DNA of 64,000 bases from Zoogloea sp041908905 (GTDB taxonomy: Bacteria; Pseudomonadota; Gammaproteobacteria; Burkholderiales; Rhodocyclaceae), in the NCBI RefSeq assembly GCF_041908905.1, contig NZ_JAYREK010000001.1:310001-374000 (forward strand), written 5' to 3'. The translations under genes and the position numbers were made by a program. Shown here piece after piece: positions 54,361 to 64,000 of this stretch; position 1 is the first letter of the stretch; each line of letters opens with the position of its first letter. The notes under the pieces are model-generated. The model did not search any database. It saw only the letters and a list, made by a program, of their open reading frames with translations, and was not told the origin of the DNA.

Positions 54361-56162
54361 TTGACCAGGGGCCGCAGTCTGTTCAATCGTCACGGTTCAT
54401 CCCCGCGAGCGCGGGGAACACCCAGGCCCGCTCAGCGCCGGCAACTCGACGCGCGGTTCATCCCCGCGAGCGCGGGGAACACGAGGGCGTGAACACCAGC
54501 GAAGGCGAAGCCACCGGTTCATCCCCGCGAGCGCGGGGAACACTGCAACCTGCGCTCCAGCCTCCCGGTATCCACCGGTTCATCCCCGCGAGCGCGGGGA
54601 ACACCGAGTCGCCCGACTCGTACCGGATCTGGCTGGCGGTTCATCCCCGCGAGCGCGGGGAACACGCTGGCCCTGGCCGGCTGCGCAACAACGTCGCCGG
54701 TTCATCCCCGCGAGCGCGGGGAACACTCTCGAAGCCCTACCGTTCGTTTGACTACTGACGGTTCATCCCCGCGAGCGCGGGGAACACTTGGGCGACGGCG
54801 CCAGGATCGAGGTGATCGCCGGTTCATCCCCGCGAGCGCGGGGAACACCAGCAGGAGCTGGCGGATGCTGTCCGCGACGCCGGTTCATCCCCGCGAGCGC
54901 GGGGAACACTCCTTGATGCCAACCCAGGCTTGCAGCGAATCCGGTTCATCCCCGCGAGCGCGGGGAACACCGCCGGCTCCGGTCGGACATGAGCAGATGG
55001 CGCGGTTCATCCCCGCGAGCGCGGGGAACACCGCGACAACGGGCACAAAAAGCACAGAAATTCCGGTTCATCCCCGCGAGCGCGGGGAACACTTATATGC
55101 AATCGCGACGCGAGTCGGCTGGATCGGTTCATCCCCGCGAGCGCGGGGAACACCCGCTGCCGGCCACGCCTGCCGTGGGCGACACCGGTTCATCCCCGCG
55201 AGCGCGGGGAACACCGGTTGACGCCCGGGCGGGCGGGCACCGAGAGCGGTTCATCCCCGCGAGCGCGGGGAACACGTCGGTGCCGATCATCCAAAGCTCG
55301 GCGCCGTCCGGTTCATCCCCGCGAGCGCGGGGAACACACAACGCCATCGGCCAGCGTGTCGCCTACTGGCGGTTCATCCCCGCGAGCGCGGGGAACACGC
55401 GTACTCCATGCGAACCGGGCTCTTCGTGGTCGGTTCATCCCCGCGAGCGCGGGGAACACGGCTGTGGTCCTCTCTGACGCCCGACCTCATCCGGTTCATC
55501 CCCGCGAGCGCGGGGAACACACCTTTTGCGCCTCATCGGGGCTCATGCCGATCGGTTCATCCCCGCGAGCGCGGGGAACACGCAATGAGCTTGTGGGCCG
55601 AACGGCTCGCCGGCGGTTCATCCCCGCGAGCGCGGGGAACACGATGCTGTCGGTGGCACTGATGCGAACTCTGGCGGTTCATCCCCGCGAGCGCGGGGAA
55701 CACCGATGACGTCTCAGCAGCTCGCTGCCGACGCCCGGTTCATCCCCGCGAGCGCGGGGAACACATTACAACGCCTGGCGCCAGGACGACAGCGAGCGGT
55801 TCATCCCCGCGAGCGCGGGGAACACGAAGCCCTGGGCTTCGTTCTTGCTCATGCCGACGGTTCATCCCCGCGAGCGCGGGGAACACTTCACGGCCCACGT
55901 CGGGCAAGGCCGTGAATACGGTTCATCCCCGCGAGCGCGGGGAACACCATCAGGGTACTGCTGGCCTCAGTTCCGACCACGGTTCATCCCCGCGAGCGCG
56001 GGGAACACGACTTACGAAACGGTGAAATTCGCTATTGTTCCGGTTCATCCCCGCGAGCGCGGGGAACACGCAATGCCCACCGCCGAGCTATCGCGGCTAA
56101 TCGGTTCATCCCCGCGAGCGCGGGGAACACGCTTGAAAACCGCAGCGTGTAGATGAAGATCG

Positions 56163-56191
56163 AGGTTCATCCCCGCGAGCGCGGGGAACAC
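56163..56191 (-). repeat. CRISPR repeat with altered PAM-derived terminal base
   Basis: This repeat starts A and not C on the plus strand; in transcript sense its last base is T and not G. In type I-E adaptation that base comes from the incoming prespacer PAM (normally the G of AAG). The associated spacer is 56131-56162. All other bases match consensus. Confidence 0.85.
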
Positions 56192-59100
56192 GGCGAACAC
56201 CGACACCAGGGCGGCGCGGGCGTCGGTTCATCCCCGCGAGCGCGGGGAACACTCGAATACCATGCGAACCGCCGCAAGCAGATGCGGTTCATCCCCGCGA
56301 GCGCGGGGAACACTCGATCAGGGTGTCGTTGCTGCGGGCGGCCTGCGGTTCATCCCCGCGAGCGCGGGGAACACGCCGACGGCGCGGTGTACATGCTGAG
56401 CCAGGCCGGTTCATCCCCGCGAGCGCGGGGAACACGCCTACGGGGCGCCTTTCAGCCTCCAGTCGGACGGTTCATCCCCGCGAGCGCGGGGAACACTGCG
56501 CGAAAGGACGCCGAAGTTTATGCAATAGCGGTTCATCCCCGCGAGCGCGGGGAACACGCGCGGCGTGATTGCGGTGGGGTGTGTCATGTCGGTTCATCCC
56601 CGCGAGCGCGGGGAACACGGGCAGCCGGTGATGTGCGGGCTGTTCGGCTTCGGTTCATCCCCGCGAGCGCGGGGAACACCTCTCGGAAGACTGCGCCCGC
56701 AAGATCGCCCGCGGTTCATCCCCGCGAGCGCGGGGAACACGTGAAGGACGCGCAGAAGAAGGAACATCCGTGCGGTTCATCCCCGCGAGCGCGGGGAACA
56801 CGGATCTCGGCAAGGGCACCGGCGATGAGGTGACGGTTCATCCCCGCGAGCGCGGGGAACACGCGCAGGAGTGCGTCCCCCTTCAGCCAGGAGACGGTTC
56901 ATCCCCGCGAGCGCGGGGAACACTCATCATCGGCTCGAACACCGAGCTTAACTACCGGTTCATCCCCGCGAGCGCGGGGAACACGCCTTGCCCAGCTCGG
57001 CCACGGCGCGGGCCACCGGTTCATCCCCGCGAGCGCGGGGAACACATGAGCCCCTGAGAATCCACGCAATCATCCGCACGGTTCATCCCCGCGAGCGCGG
57101 GGAACACAATTGCGCGTGCGGTGGTGGAGTCGAAACGCGCGGTTCATCCCCGCGAGCGCGGGGAACACGACCTTGCACATGGAGGGGGCCGCGGATCTGT
57201 CGGTTCATCCCCGCGAGCGCGGGGAACACGAGCGCATAGCACTTGCGCCCGCGCTTGCCGACCGGTTCATCCCCGCGAGCGCGGGGAACACACGGGCGAG
57301 CTGGTGCAGAACAGCCGCGGTTACGGTTCATCCCCGCGAGCGCGGGGAACACGAGCCGTCGGGCGGGCCGAGGAAGTCGACGGCCGGTTCATCCCCGCGA
57401 GCGCGGGGAACACCCGGAGGGCCGCGATATGTACGAGGGCGGCGACGGTTCATCCCCGCGAGCGCGGGGAACACAGGCGACCACCTCGAACACCGCATCG
57501 CGAGCCCGGTTCATCCCCGCGAGCGCGGGGAACACTAGGGCGCGAAGGGGGGGGGGACAGCTCGCCCCCGGTTCATCCCCGCGAGCGCGGGGAACACTTC
57601 GGGCTGGTCCGTCAGCTGTTGCATGTCAGCGGTTCATCCCCGCGAGCGCGGGGAACACTCCTTCACCGAACGGTTGTAGTCGCCCAGGCGCGGTTCATCC
57701 CCGCGAGCGCGGGGAACACGGCTGGAGGCTGCCCAGCGATGCAACAGCTCGCGGTTCATCCCCGCGAGCGCGGGGAACACATCGTCCTCGCTCAACGAAG
57801 CGGCAAGACCAGCGGTTCATCCCCGCGAGCGCGGGGAACACGCGATTAGTTCATTTGCAAAGCTAGGAGCTACCCGGTTCATCCCCGCGAGCGCGGGGAA
57901 CACAACGATGGCCGTCTCGGCTGCACCCAAGCACCCGGTTCATCCCCGCGAGCGCGGGGAACACCTGTGGAGAACCCGCCTCTTGCAATGCACGGGCGGT
58001 TCATCCCCGCGAGCGCGGGGAACACCCCATTCAGTCAGCCCCCGCAATGGCTACGGGCGGTTCATCCCCGCGAGCGCGGGGAACACCTTTAACATTAACA
58101 ACAGATTGCGCAGTCATTCGGTTCATCCCCGCGAGCGCGGGGAACACTGCAGCCGGGTCGATCCGATACGCGCCGAACTCGGTTCATCCCCGCGAGCGCG
58201 GGGAACACCGGGGGGGCAGTAATTCTTAAATCGACGGTCACGGTTCATCCCCGCGAGCGCGGGGAACACGTCGTTGTCGTCTGGCTGCTCGACGACGACG
58301 ACGGTTCATCCCCGCGAGCGCGGGGAACACGGGCTACATCGCGCAATTTGCCGGTGCAAGCTCGGTTCATCCCCGCGAGCGCGGGGAACACGACGATTCG
58401 CAGGATTCTATCTGCGATCTGTCCGGTTCATCCCCGCGAGCGCGGGGAACACGTCGAAGCCGCCATCGCCGACCTGGTCGCAGCCGGTTCATCCCCGCGA
58501 GCGCGGGGAACACCCCGTTTCCACGGAAGTGGATCTCGACTCGAACGGTTCATCCCCGCGAGCGCGGGGAACACGAGCTCGACGCCCAAGGCGCCCCCAT
58601 GATCGCCGGTTCATCCCCGCGAGCGCGGGGAACACTTTGGCCTTGGATTCTGCGGCCCGCTTGCGGGCGGTTCATCCCCGCGAGCGCGGGGAACACACCC
58701 TCGAGCGCATCCGCAACGGCCGTCACCGCGGTTCATCCCCGCGAGCGCGGGGAACACGAAGCGGAAAACCAAGCCGACGCACAAGAAGACGGTTCATCCC
58801 CGCGAGCGCGGGGAACACCCGCCGGGCTGCAGCGCAGTGCGCTGGTAAGGCGGTTCATCCCCGCGAGCGCGGGGAACACCTGTCGATGGGTGTCGAGCTC
58901 GACCTGAACAACGGTTCATCCCCGCGAGCGCGGGGAACACGACCCAGAGGTTTAAATGAACCCGCTGCCGACCGGTTCATCCCCGCGAGCGCGGGGAACA
59001 CCCGGGCGGCTATCGGGGACAGTTGCCACTATCCGGTTCATCCCCGCGAGCGCGGGGAACACGCGTTTTGCCGGACTTCAGTCCAGCGAACACGCGGTTC

Positions 59101-60963
59101 ATCCCCGCGAGCGCGGGGAACACGCCTCGGCCTCGCGCTCCTGGCGGGCCTTCTCCGGTTCATCCCCGCGAGCGCGGGGAACACGTTAAGGGTGGTCCCG
59201 CACCTTTGTGCGTAGGCGGTTCATCCCCGCGAGCGCGGGGAACACAATCGTCGGCGCTCTACCTGGGCGGCAGCATCCGGTTCATCCCCGCGAGCGCGGG
59301 GAACACGGTATGCCCTGGGAGCGGAGCCACATCGACCGCGGTTCATCCCCGCGAGCGCGGGGAACACCGGAGGGAGAAGCGGATGCTCATGGCTAGGGCC
59401 GGTTCATCCCCGCGAGCGCGGGGAACACCGAGATTACGCAGGAATGGCTCTACGCGACTACGGTTCATCCCCGCGAGCGCGGGGAACACGCAAAGATCAT
59501 GAGCACGAAAATCACCAAGCCCGGTTCATCCCCGCGAGCGCGGGGAACACACAGCCGGCAGCAGATTTCCGCTGTCGAAGGCCGGTTCATCCCCGCGAGC
59601 GCGGGGAACACACCTATTTAAAAGTAGGAGGTCCTTCTCCATACGGTTCATCCCCGCGAGCGCGGGGAACACAGATAGGGACTCACGCATCACATCCTGC
59701 CCGGCGGTTCATCCCCGCGAGCGCGGGGAACACCGGCGGGCTTGTCTTTGGTTTCCATGATTCAACGGTTCATCCCCGCGAGCGCGGGGAACACAAGAAC
59801 GTGATCTGGCGCGGGGTGTCCGAGCGCGGTTCATCCCCGCGAGCGCGGGGAACACCTGCGGCCATTACCACGTCCTCGAGTGGGTGAACGGTTCATCCCC
59901 GCGAGCGCGGGGAACACAAGGACCGCCGCTACTTCGTGCTGATCACGCCCGGTTCATCCCCGCGAGCGCGGGGAACACAAGAGCAAAACGTCTGGTCGCC
60001 TCGATCATAGCGGTTCATCCCCGCGAGCGCGGGGAACACTCGCCCGCGCCAAGGCAGAAACCATCAGCAAGCGGTTCATCCCCGCGAGCGCGGGGAACAC
60101 GTACAGGTAGCCCGTATCGAAGATCAAGGCCGCGGTTCATCCCCGCGAGCGCGGGGAACACCCTACCAGGCCACCACGACCAGCCGACCTACTCGGTTCA
60201 TCCCCGCGAGCGCGGGGAACACAGGGGTCATGACCATGCCGGACGGTCTTCGCACGGTTCATCCCCGCGAGCGCGGGGAACACTCACTCCATGGCGTGAA
60301 GTCCGCGCGCCAGGTCGGTTCATCCCCGCGAGCGCGGGGAACACTCCCACCAGGCCGCCGACCCGCGTAGCCCCGACGGTTCATCCCCGCGAGCGCGGGG
60401 AACACTTCGAGTCAAACGTGATGCCGTCGATCGTGACCGGTTCATCCCCGCGAGCGCGGGGAACACGGCGCCGAGAAGGTCGGCCGCATCTGGTCCGCCG
60501 GTTCATCCCCGCGAGCGCGGGGAACACGTCGGTGTCCTTCGGCGTCGGGTCAATACCGGCGGTTCATCCCCGCGAGCGCGGGGAACACGCCTTCTGGGTG
60601 CCGCCCTCGCCGGCCGCCGCCGGTTCATCCCCGCGAGCGCGGGGAACACCAGTGCGCAACGACGGAAGATTTGTCCCCTTCGCGGTTCATCCCCGCGAGC
60701 GCGGGGAACACGGCGATACAGGTCGTTGCCTCCAGCTACGTGACGGTTCATCCCCGCGAGCGCGGGGAACACGGTAGCTTGGCTATAACCGGCGCGAATA
60801 GCAGCGGTTCATCCCCGCGAGCGCGGGGAACACTACGCCGGGAAATACTTCGGATCTGCCATGATCGGTTCATCCCCGCGAGCGCGGGGAACACAAGCGC
60901 TGCGCTTCGGTGAAACGGGCCGTGAGCGGTTCATCCCCGCGAGCGCGGGGAACACACTTCTTT

Positions 60964-60976
60964 CAACACCTTGATT
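60964..60976 (-). promoter_or_regulatory. IHF-consensus site in the CRISPR leader
   Basis: AATCAAGGTGTTG on the minus strand matches the IHF consensus WATCAANNNNTTR at every defined position. It starts 8 bp from the first repeat. In E. coli, IHF bends the leader at a comparable site so Cas1-Cas2 integrates at the first repeat. Confidence 0.8.
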
Positions 60977-60989
60977 CTACGCGAGAATC
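60973..60989. repeat. Inverted repeat in the CRISPR leader
   Basis: GATTCT and AGAATC flank CGCGT-type 5-base centre. The repeat overlaps the upstream edge of the IHF site. It may be part of the Cas1-Cas2 docking region, or chance. Confidence 0.4.
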
Positions 60990-61042
60990 CAGCATCGCTC
61001 CGATCCACCATATTTTTCGCCCCATCCAAACATGCCAAATTG

Positions 61043-61339
61043 TTAAAGATCGTCCGACATCCGCTCGGGATGAAAACTGACCAGCCGGACGCCGTCCCAG
61101 TCTGCGGGCAGCCGACGGTTGGCGCCGAGAGTCTGGAATTCGAAGCCGGCTTCGTTGTTGGTGTACCACATCATCACCGCGTTGCCGTCCTCGATGCCGG
61201 CCTCCACCTGGCTCCAGATGTGCTCACGGACCTTGCGCGAGTAGGTGCCCACGTAGACCCCGGCGCGCACCTCCAGCAGCCACACCGCCAGCCGGCCGCG
61301 CAGCCGCGGCGGGGCGTTTTCAAGCACGATGACCAGCAT
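61043..61339 (-). CDS. cas2: Cas2e, CRISPR adaptation protein
   Basis: A 98-residue protein of the I-E Cas2 type: MLVIVLENAPPRLRGRLAVW at the start and EVRAGVYVGTYSRKVREHIW are the family core. It forms the central dimer of the Cas1-Cas2 integrase. The start overlaps the end of cas1 by 20 bp. It is the last cas gene and its stop is followed directly by the leader. Confidence 0.95.
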   Translation of the reverse strand: MLVIVLENAPPRLRGRLAVWLLEVRAGVYVGTYSRKVREHIWSQVEAGIEDGNAVMMWYTNNEAGFEFQTLGANRRLPADWDGVRLVSFHPERMSDDL

Positions 61340-62246
61340 CGCCTAAGCTCTCCGGGTTGGGAATGGCCGGGCCGACGGCGTCTTCCGGCGCCTCAGGGCG
61401 TGGGATCTCGCCGGCAGAGAGCATCTCCTCAATGTCGGGGATGATGCGTTCCAGAAGCTTGGTCTTGCGGAAGATGTCGCGACAGGCAAGACGCACCGCC
61501 CGCTCCGGGTTGGGCGGGTTGGAGGCCGCCACCTGAAAGGCTGCGGGCACGACCGTGTCGAATTTGTAGATGTCGGCCACATCGTAAACAAACGACAGGG
61601 GCTTGCCGGTGTGAATGAAACCCACCGCCGGTGCGTAGCCGGCAGCCAGCACCGCAGCTTCCGTGACGCCATACAGCGCGGCGGTGGCGGACGACAGGCA
61701 ACGGTTGGGCAGGTCGGAGACGTCCCAGTCCTCGGGGTTGTAGGCACGACCAGACCATTTGACGCCGAACTTCTGGGCTAGCAGCTGATAACTGCGCTTC
61801 ACCCGCGCGCCTTCTATACCGCGCAACTGTTCCACGCTGCGGCGGGCCGGCGGCTCCTCGCCGAAGCGCATCGCATACATCTTGCGGACCACCTTCAGCC
61901 GCAGGGCGTCGTCCAGCGCCAGCCGCGCCTGGTAGAGCAAACGGTCGGCACGCGCTCCACCGGGCTGGCCGGAGGAATACAGGCGCACGCCCGCCTCCCC
62001 CACCCACACCAGCAGCGTCCCCACCCGCGCCGCCAGCGCTGCTGCCATATGGGACACCCGCGTGCCTGGCTCCAGCATGATGCAGGCAACCCCACCCAGC
62101 GGAATGTGCGTGAGTACCGGCCGCACCCGAAAGCCTTGCTGATCCACCACGACAAAAGCGCCGTCCACCACGTCGATTTCGCCCTTCTCGACGAAGACGA
62201 TGGACATGCGCTCCTTGATGGGAATGGGTTTGAGGGGTGGAAGCAT
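61320..62246 (-). CDS. cas1: Cas1e, CRISPR integrase
   Basis: A 308-residue protein. The metal-binding active site is complete: Glu145 in GIEGARVKRSY, His212 in HTGKPLSFVYD and Asp222/Asp225 in YDVADIYKFD, in register with E. coli Cas1 Glu141, His208, Asp218 and Asp221. It inserts new spacers at the leader end of the array. The C-terminal tail is Pro-rich, as in other Cas1e. It follows cas6e by 2 bp. Confidence 0.97.
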   Translation of the reverse strand: MLPPLKPIPIKERMSIVFVEKGEIDVVDGAFVVVDQQGFRVRPVLTHIPLGGVACIMLEPGTRVSHMAAALAARVGTLLVWVGEAGVRLYSSGQPGGARADRLLYQARLALDDALRLKVVRKMYAMRFGEEPPARRSVEQLRGIEGARVKRSYQLLAQKFGVKWSGRAYNPEDWDVSDLPNRCLSSATAALYGVTEAAVLAAGYAPAVGFIHTGKPLSFVYDVADIYKFDTVVPAAFQVAASNPPNPERAVRLACRDIFRKTKLLERIIPDIEEMLSAGEIPRPEAPEDAVGPAIPNPESLGDAGHRA

Positions 62247-62248
62247 GG

Positions 62249-62962
62249 TCAGGGTAACGGTCGCACGAGCAGCAAGCCACAGCCGAAGGCTTTCGCAGGG
62301 CCGATACCCTGACGTAGCGTGGCACTAAACCGGTCAGGGTCGATTACAGTCAATTCCCCGCGAAAATCAACGGTACTGAAATGCAACTGCTCCTGCTTGC
62401 CAGCCTGTTGCTGGTAGGCGTCAGCCACCAGACAGGCTGGATCAACAGCAAAGCCTCCCGCCTCGGCCCTGGCCTCTAGCCAGGCGCTGCAGTTGCTTTG
62501 GACAAGTTCGTAGAGTGGTGGCCGCGGGTCGGGCTGGCCGTCGGCAGCGATGTGGTCAGGCTTCCATTCCACCCAACGGGACAAACCTCGCTCGGCAAGC
62601 ATGCGGCGCTTAGCGTCCATTACAACATCATGCCGACTATGTTTGCCGTCGACCCGGCGGCTGACCACTGGATTGGCGCGCAACTCAAAGCCCAGGCGCA
62701 TTCCGGCGGCCAAACGCGGTGCGTAGCTTTGTGTTTGGACTAGCCAGGACGGATCGACGGAATGGGGAGCGCGTACCGAGACCACGTAGTAACGTGGCCG
62801 CCCCGCTACCTCACGACGATGGAACAGGAAATCCCGCGGACTGCCGGCCTCTGCAGGGAAAAACCTCCACAGCCACTGGTGTTCAGCATAGGGGCCGCTC
62901 AATCGGGCATGAGCGGCAGCAAGTTCCCGATCGGGATGGGGCATGATCAGGCTGAAATACAT
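62249..62962 (-). CDS. cas6e: Cas6e (Cse3/CasE), crRNA-processing endonuclease
   Basis: A 237-residue RAMP protein. MYFSLIMPHP starts the fold. His28 in PYAEHQWLW is the likely catalytic histidine (equivalent of E. coli His20). The glycine-rich loop GIGPAKAFGCGLLLV near the C-terminus is the RAMP hallmark. It should cut the repeat hairpin to leave an 8-nt 5' handle. It follows cas5 by 3 bp. Confidence 0.95.
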   Translation of the reverse strand: MYFSLIMPHPDRELAAAHARLSGPYAEHQWLWRFFPAEAGSPRDFLFHRREVAGRPRYYVVSVRAPHSVDPSWLVQTQSYAPRLAAGMRLGFELRANPVVSRRVDGKHSRHDVVMDAKRRMLAERGLSRWVEWKPDHIAADGQPDPRPPLYELVQSNCSAWLEARAEAGGFAVDPACLVADAYQQQAGKQEQLHFSTVDFRGELTVIDPDRFSATLRQGIGPAKAFGCGLLLVRPLP

Positions 62963-62965
62963 GTC

Positions 62966-63724
62966 TCAAGCCTCCGGTCGAAAAAATGCCTGATATTCGG
63001 TGCGGTCACCAAACTGCCAGCCACGGCGGCGGATAGGGCGATCCTTGCGGGAGGTGGTGAGATCGGGAACAAGATCCACACGGATGCCGTCGCCCCAGAT
63101 CAAGCGCTCCAAAGCTTGTGGAGCGGGCAGGCCATGCCGGTTGTGCGGCTTGTCCAGCGCATTAAGCCGAGCAATCAGTTGCAGGATGTAGTCTTCAAAG
63201 GCTGACTCAGCATTTCCAGCGCTTATCACCTGGGGAAACAAAGGCGCGGCTGGTGGGCAGGCCTTGCGCCCCAGGTAAAGTACAAAGCGCGGGCACCGCA
63301 ATACCTCTGCCAGTTCGACGAGGGAATATGGCGCTTCCCCCCGCGGCTGGATGGCCACCAGACAGGCGGCATCCTGGCGGTAGTCCCTGGTGGAGAGAAT
63401 AGTGTTTAGTTCGTCCCGAGGCAGCGCCAACTCATCCCGCCGTGAGGCGTGAGGGCGTTTTTTCAAACTGGCCTGTCCGGGCACCTGGGCGGTGTGGTAA
63501 TCCCGCAGCAGCCGACCTGCGGACTGCACGCCCACCGCATAACCGTACCCATCACGAAGCGCGGCATGGGCGGCCTCATCCTCGCGGCGTAGGCCCAGTG
63601 CCGCACCGAGCAACCCCACCAACGACGAGAGGCCGGGAGCGTCCAGGCTGGGGCGGAATTCGCCTACGGCGGTGTCGCCCCAGGCTGCCATCGGCCCCTG
63701 CAATTGAAAGACCAGAAAGTCCAT
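62966..63724 (-). CDS. cas5e: Cas5e (CasD), Cascade subunit
   Basis: A 252-residue RAMP-type subunit that caps the 5' handle of the crRNA in Cascade. MDFLVFQLQGPMAAWGDTAVGE and FRPSLDAPGLSSLVGLLGAALG at the N-terminus and RKDRPIRRRGWQFGDRTE near the C-terminus match Cas5e. ATG 63724 is preferred; an upstream ATG at 63748 would run into cas7. It begins 4 bp after the cas7 stop. Confidence 0.94.
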   Translation of the reverse strand: MDFLVFQLQGPMAAWGDTAVGEFRPSLDAPGLSSLVGLLGAALGLRREDEAAHAALRDGYGYAVGVQSAGRLLRDYHTAQVPGQASLKKRPHASRRDELALPRDELNTILSTRDYRQDAACLVAIQPRGEAPYSLVELAEVLRCPRFVLYLGRKACPPAAPLFPQVISAGNAESAFEDYILQLIARLNALDKPHNRHGLPAPQALERLIWGDGIRVDLVPDLTTSRKDRPIRRRGWQFGDRTEYQAFFRPEA

Positions 63725-63728
63725 GGTC

Positions 63729-64000
63729 TCAGTCCTGGACAAAAGCAATCAGCTCGGCAAGGCTGCCTTCGCCCTTCTCCACGTTCAGGCTCTTGCGTGC
63801 GTCAGCGCAAGGGCCATAGACCTTATCGAAGTTCTGGTATCGGCGTTCGATTGCGTGGACGGCGAGATCAAGCATGTCCTGATCACCGTAGGGCTTGACC
63901 GGTTTGAGGAACGCCTGGGACAGCGAGCGTGGCTGCTGATCACCCTTTTCAGCCAATACGTAGCTGGCGTAGGCGCGGGAGGCGTGGCTATTCTGCATAC
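63729..64000 (-). CDS. cas7e: Cas7e (Cse4/CasC), C-terminal part, cut by window edge
   Basis: The last about 90 residues of the Cascade backbone subunit. QNSHASRAYASYVLAEKGDQ and QPRSLSQAFLKPVKP match the C-terminal part of Cas7e. The frame is open to the right edge, so the start and most of the gene lie outside. The expected upstream genes cas11, cas8e and cas3 should follow there. Confidence 0.9.
   Translation of the reverse strand, partial: MQNSHASRAYASYVLAEKGDQQPRSLSQAFLKPVKPYGDQDMLDLAVHAIERRYQNFDKVYGPCADARKSLNVEKGEGSLAELIAFVQD

Larger units (their letters stand above)
54332..60955 (-). CRISPR. Type I-E CRISPR array, 109 repeats and 108 spacers
   Basis: A 29-bp repeat recurs every 61 bp. 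On the plus strand it begins CGGTTCATCCCC and ends GCGGGGAACAC; the hairpin arms are CCCCGCG and CGCGGGG. I followed every repeat start: 109 repeats, 101 spacers of 32 nt and 7 of 33 nt (before the repeats at 55309, 57079, 57263, 57569, 57875, 59889 and 60683). The repeat matches the I-E class, whose crRNA handle here would be AUGAACCG, so transcription is leftward from the cas2 side. Only two repeats differ from consensus: the leader-distal one and the one at 56163. No duplicate spacer was noticed. Confidence 0.99.
60956..61042 (-). promoter_or_regulatory. CRISPR leader with promoter-like element
   Basis: The 87 bp between the cas2 stop and the first (newest) repeat are AT-richer than flanking DNA. 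On the minus strand TTGGCA (61038-61033), a 17-bp spacer and AAATAT (61015-61010) form a plausible promoter pointing into the array. Confidence 0.75.

Noticed and set aside
54034..54393. A minus-strand open frame of 119 codons covering the IS remnant and the first CRISPR repeat
   Set aside because: It spans repeats and terminal-repeat DNA, includes CRISPR-repeat translation, and has no ribosome site or known domain.
54361..60900. Long open frames across the array encoding repeated peptides such as RFIPASAGNT, GSSPRARGT and VHPRERGEH
   Set aside because: They are translations of the 29-bp CRISPR repeat in its three frames, cycling because the unit is 61 bp. The repeat has no stop codon on the plus strand. 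They are not genes.
54332..60955. Self-targeting spacers against genes in this window
   Set aside because: No spacer was seen to match the sequence here, but a by-eye comparison cannot exclude it; it needs an alignment of all spacers to the genome.

Overview
The window is about 64 kb of a high-GC chromosome from a respiratory, heterotrophic bacterium. The gene families, sequence style and operon content (arginyl-tRNA synthetase with a SPOR protein and DsbA, a methylmalonyl-CoA pathway cluster, ActP, MscS channels, DUF1840, c-di-GMP proteins, norD) fit a betaproteobacterium, most likely Rhodocyclales. That placement is inferred from gene content; no database search was possible.

Layout. 1-10.1 kb holds core genes: the tail of an unidentified gene, a PIN-domain protein, an MscS channel, a metal/B12-type binding protein, alanine dehydrogenase, the leftward run argS / SPOR protein / dsbA / SDR, a secreted unknown and ubiB. 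At 10.3-12.8 kb one reading frame joins an arginase to an ornithine aminotransferase and overlaps a small HNH-nuclease gene. At 13-17.2 kb are a YegD-like Hsp70, a periplasmic binding protein next to a diguanylate cyclase, and a glutamine amidotransferase. At 17.3-25.4 kb lies a leftward propionate/methylmalonyl-CoA operon (mutase, MeaB, carboxylase beta and alpha) ending at a clear terminator, with a divergent GntR/FCD regulator whose start sits in a perfect palindrome. At 25.5-43 kb are actP with its DUF485 partner, an enoyl-CoA hydratase, two TauE-type permeases, an EVE protein, a second MscS, a DMT exporter, ruvC, a LutABC-like lactate-oxidation cluster, an HD-GYP phosphodiesterase translationally coupled to a hybrid histidine kinase, and a ROK sugar kinase.

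43.3-49.3 kb is an orphan type VI secretion cargo module: a VgrG with a C-terminal transthyretin-like tail, a Tle4-like lipase, a membrane-anchored Tli4-like immunity protein and a PAAR protein. Parts are visibly AT-richer than the surroundings. 49.3-53.8 kb returns to ordinary genes (rarD, DUF1840, SprT-like peptidase, norD without norCBQ, 3-hydroxybutyrate dehydrogenase).

53.8-64 kb is the CRISPR region. A decayed IS21-type remnant (start of an istA frame plus three terminal-type repeats) ends 10 bp before a type I-E array of 109 repeats and 108 spacers. The array and the genes cas2, cas1, cas6e, cas5 and cas7 (cut by the window edge) all read leftward. The leader lies between cas2 and the array and carries a promoter-like element and a perfect IHF consensus next to the first repeat. 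cas3, cas8e and cas11 are expected beyond the right edge. The best leads are one repeat with a changed PAM-derived base, the arginase-aminotransferase fusion, the VgrG/Tle4/Tli4/PAAR module, a duplicated carboxylase start forming a 42-codon upstream frame, and the GntR palindrome.
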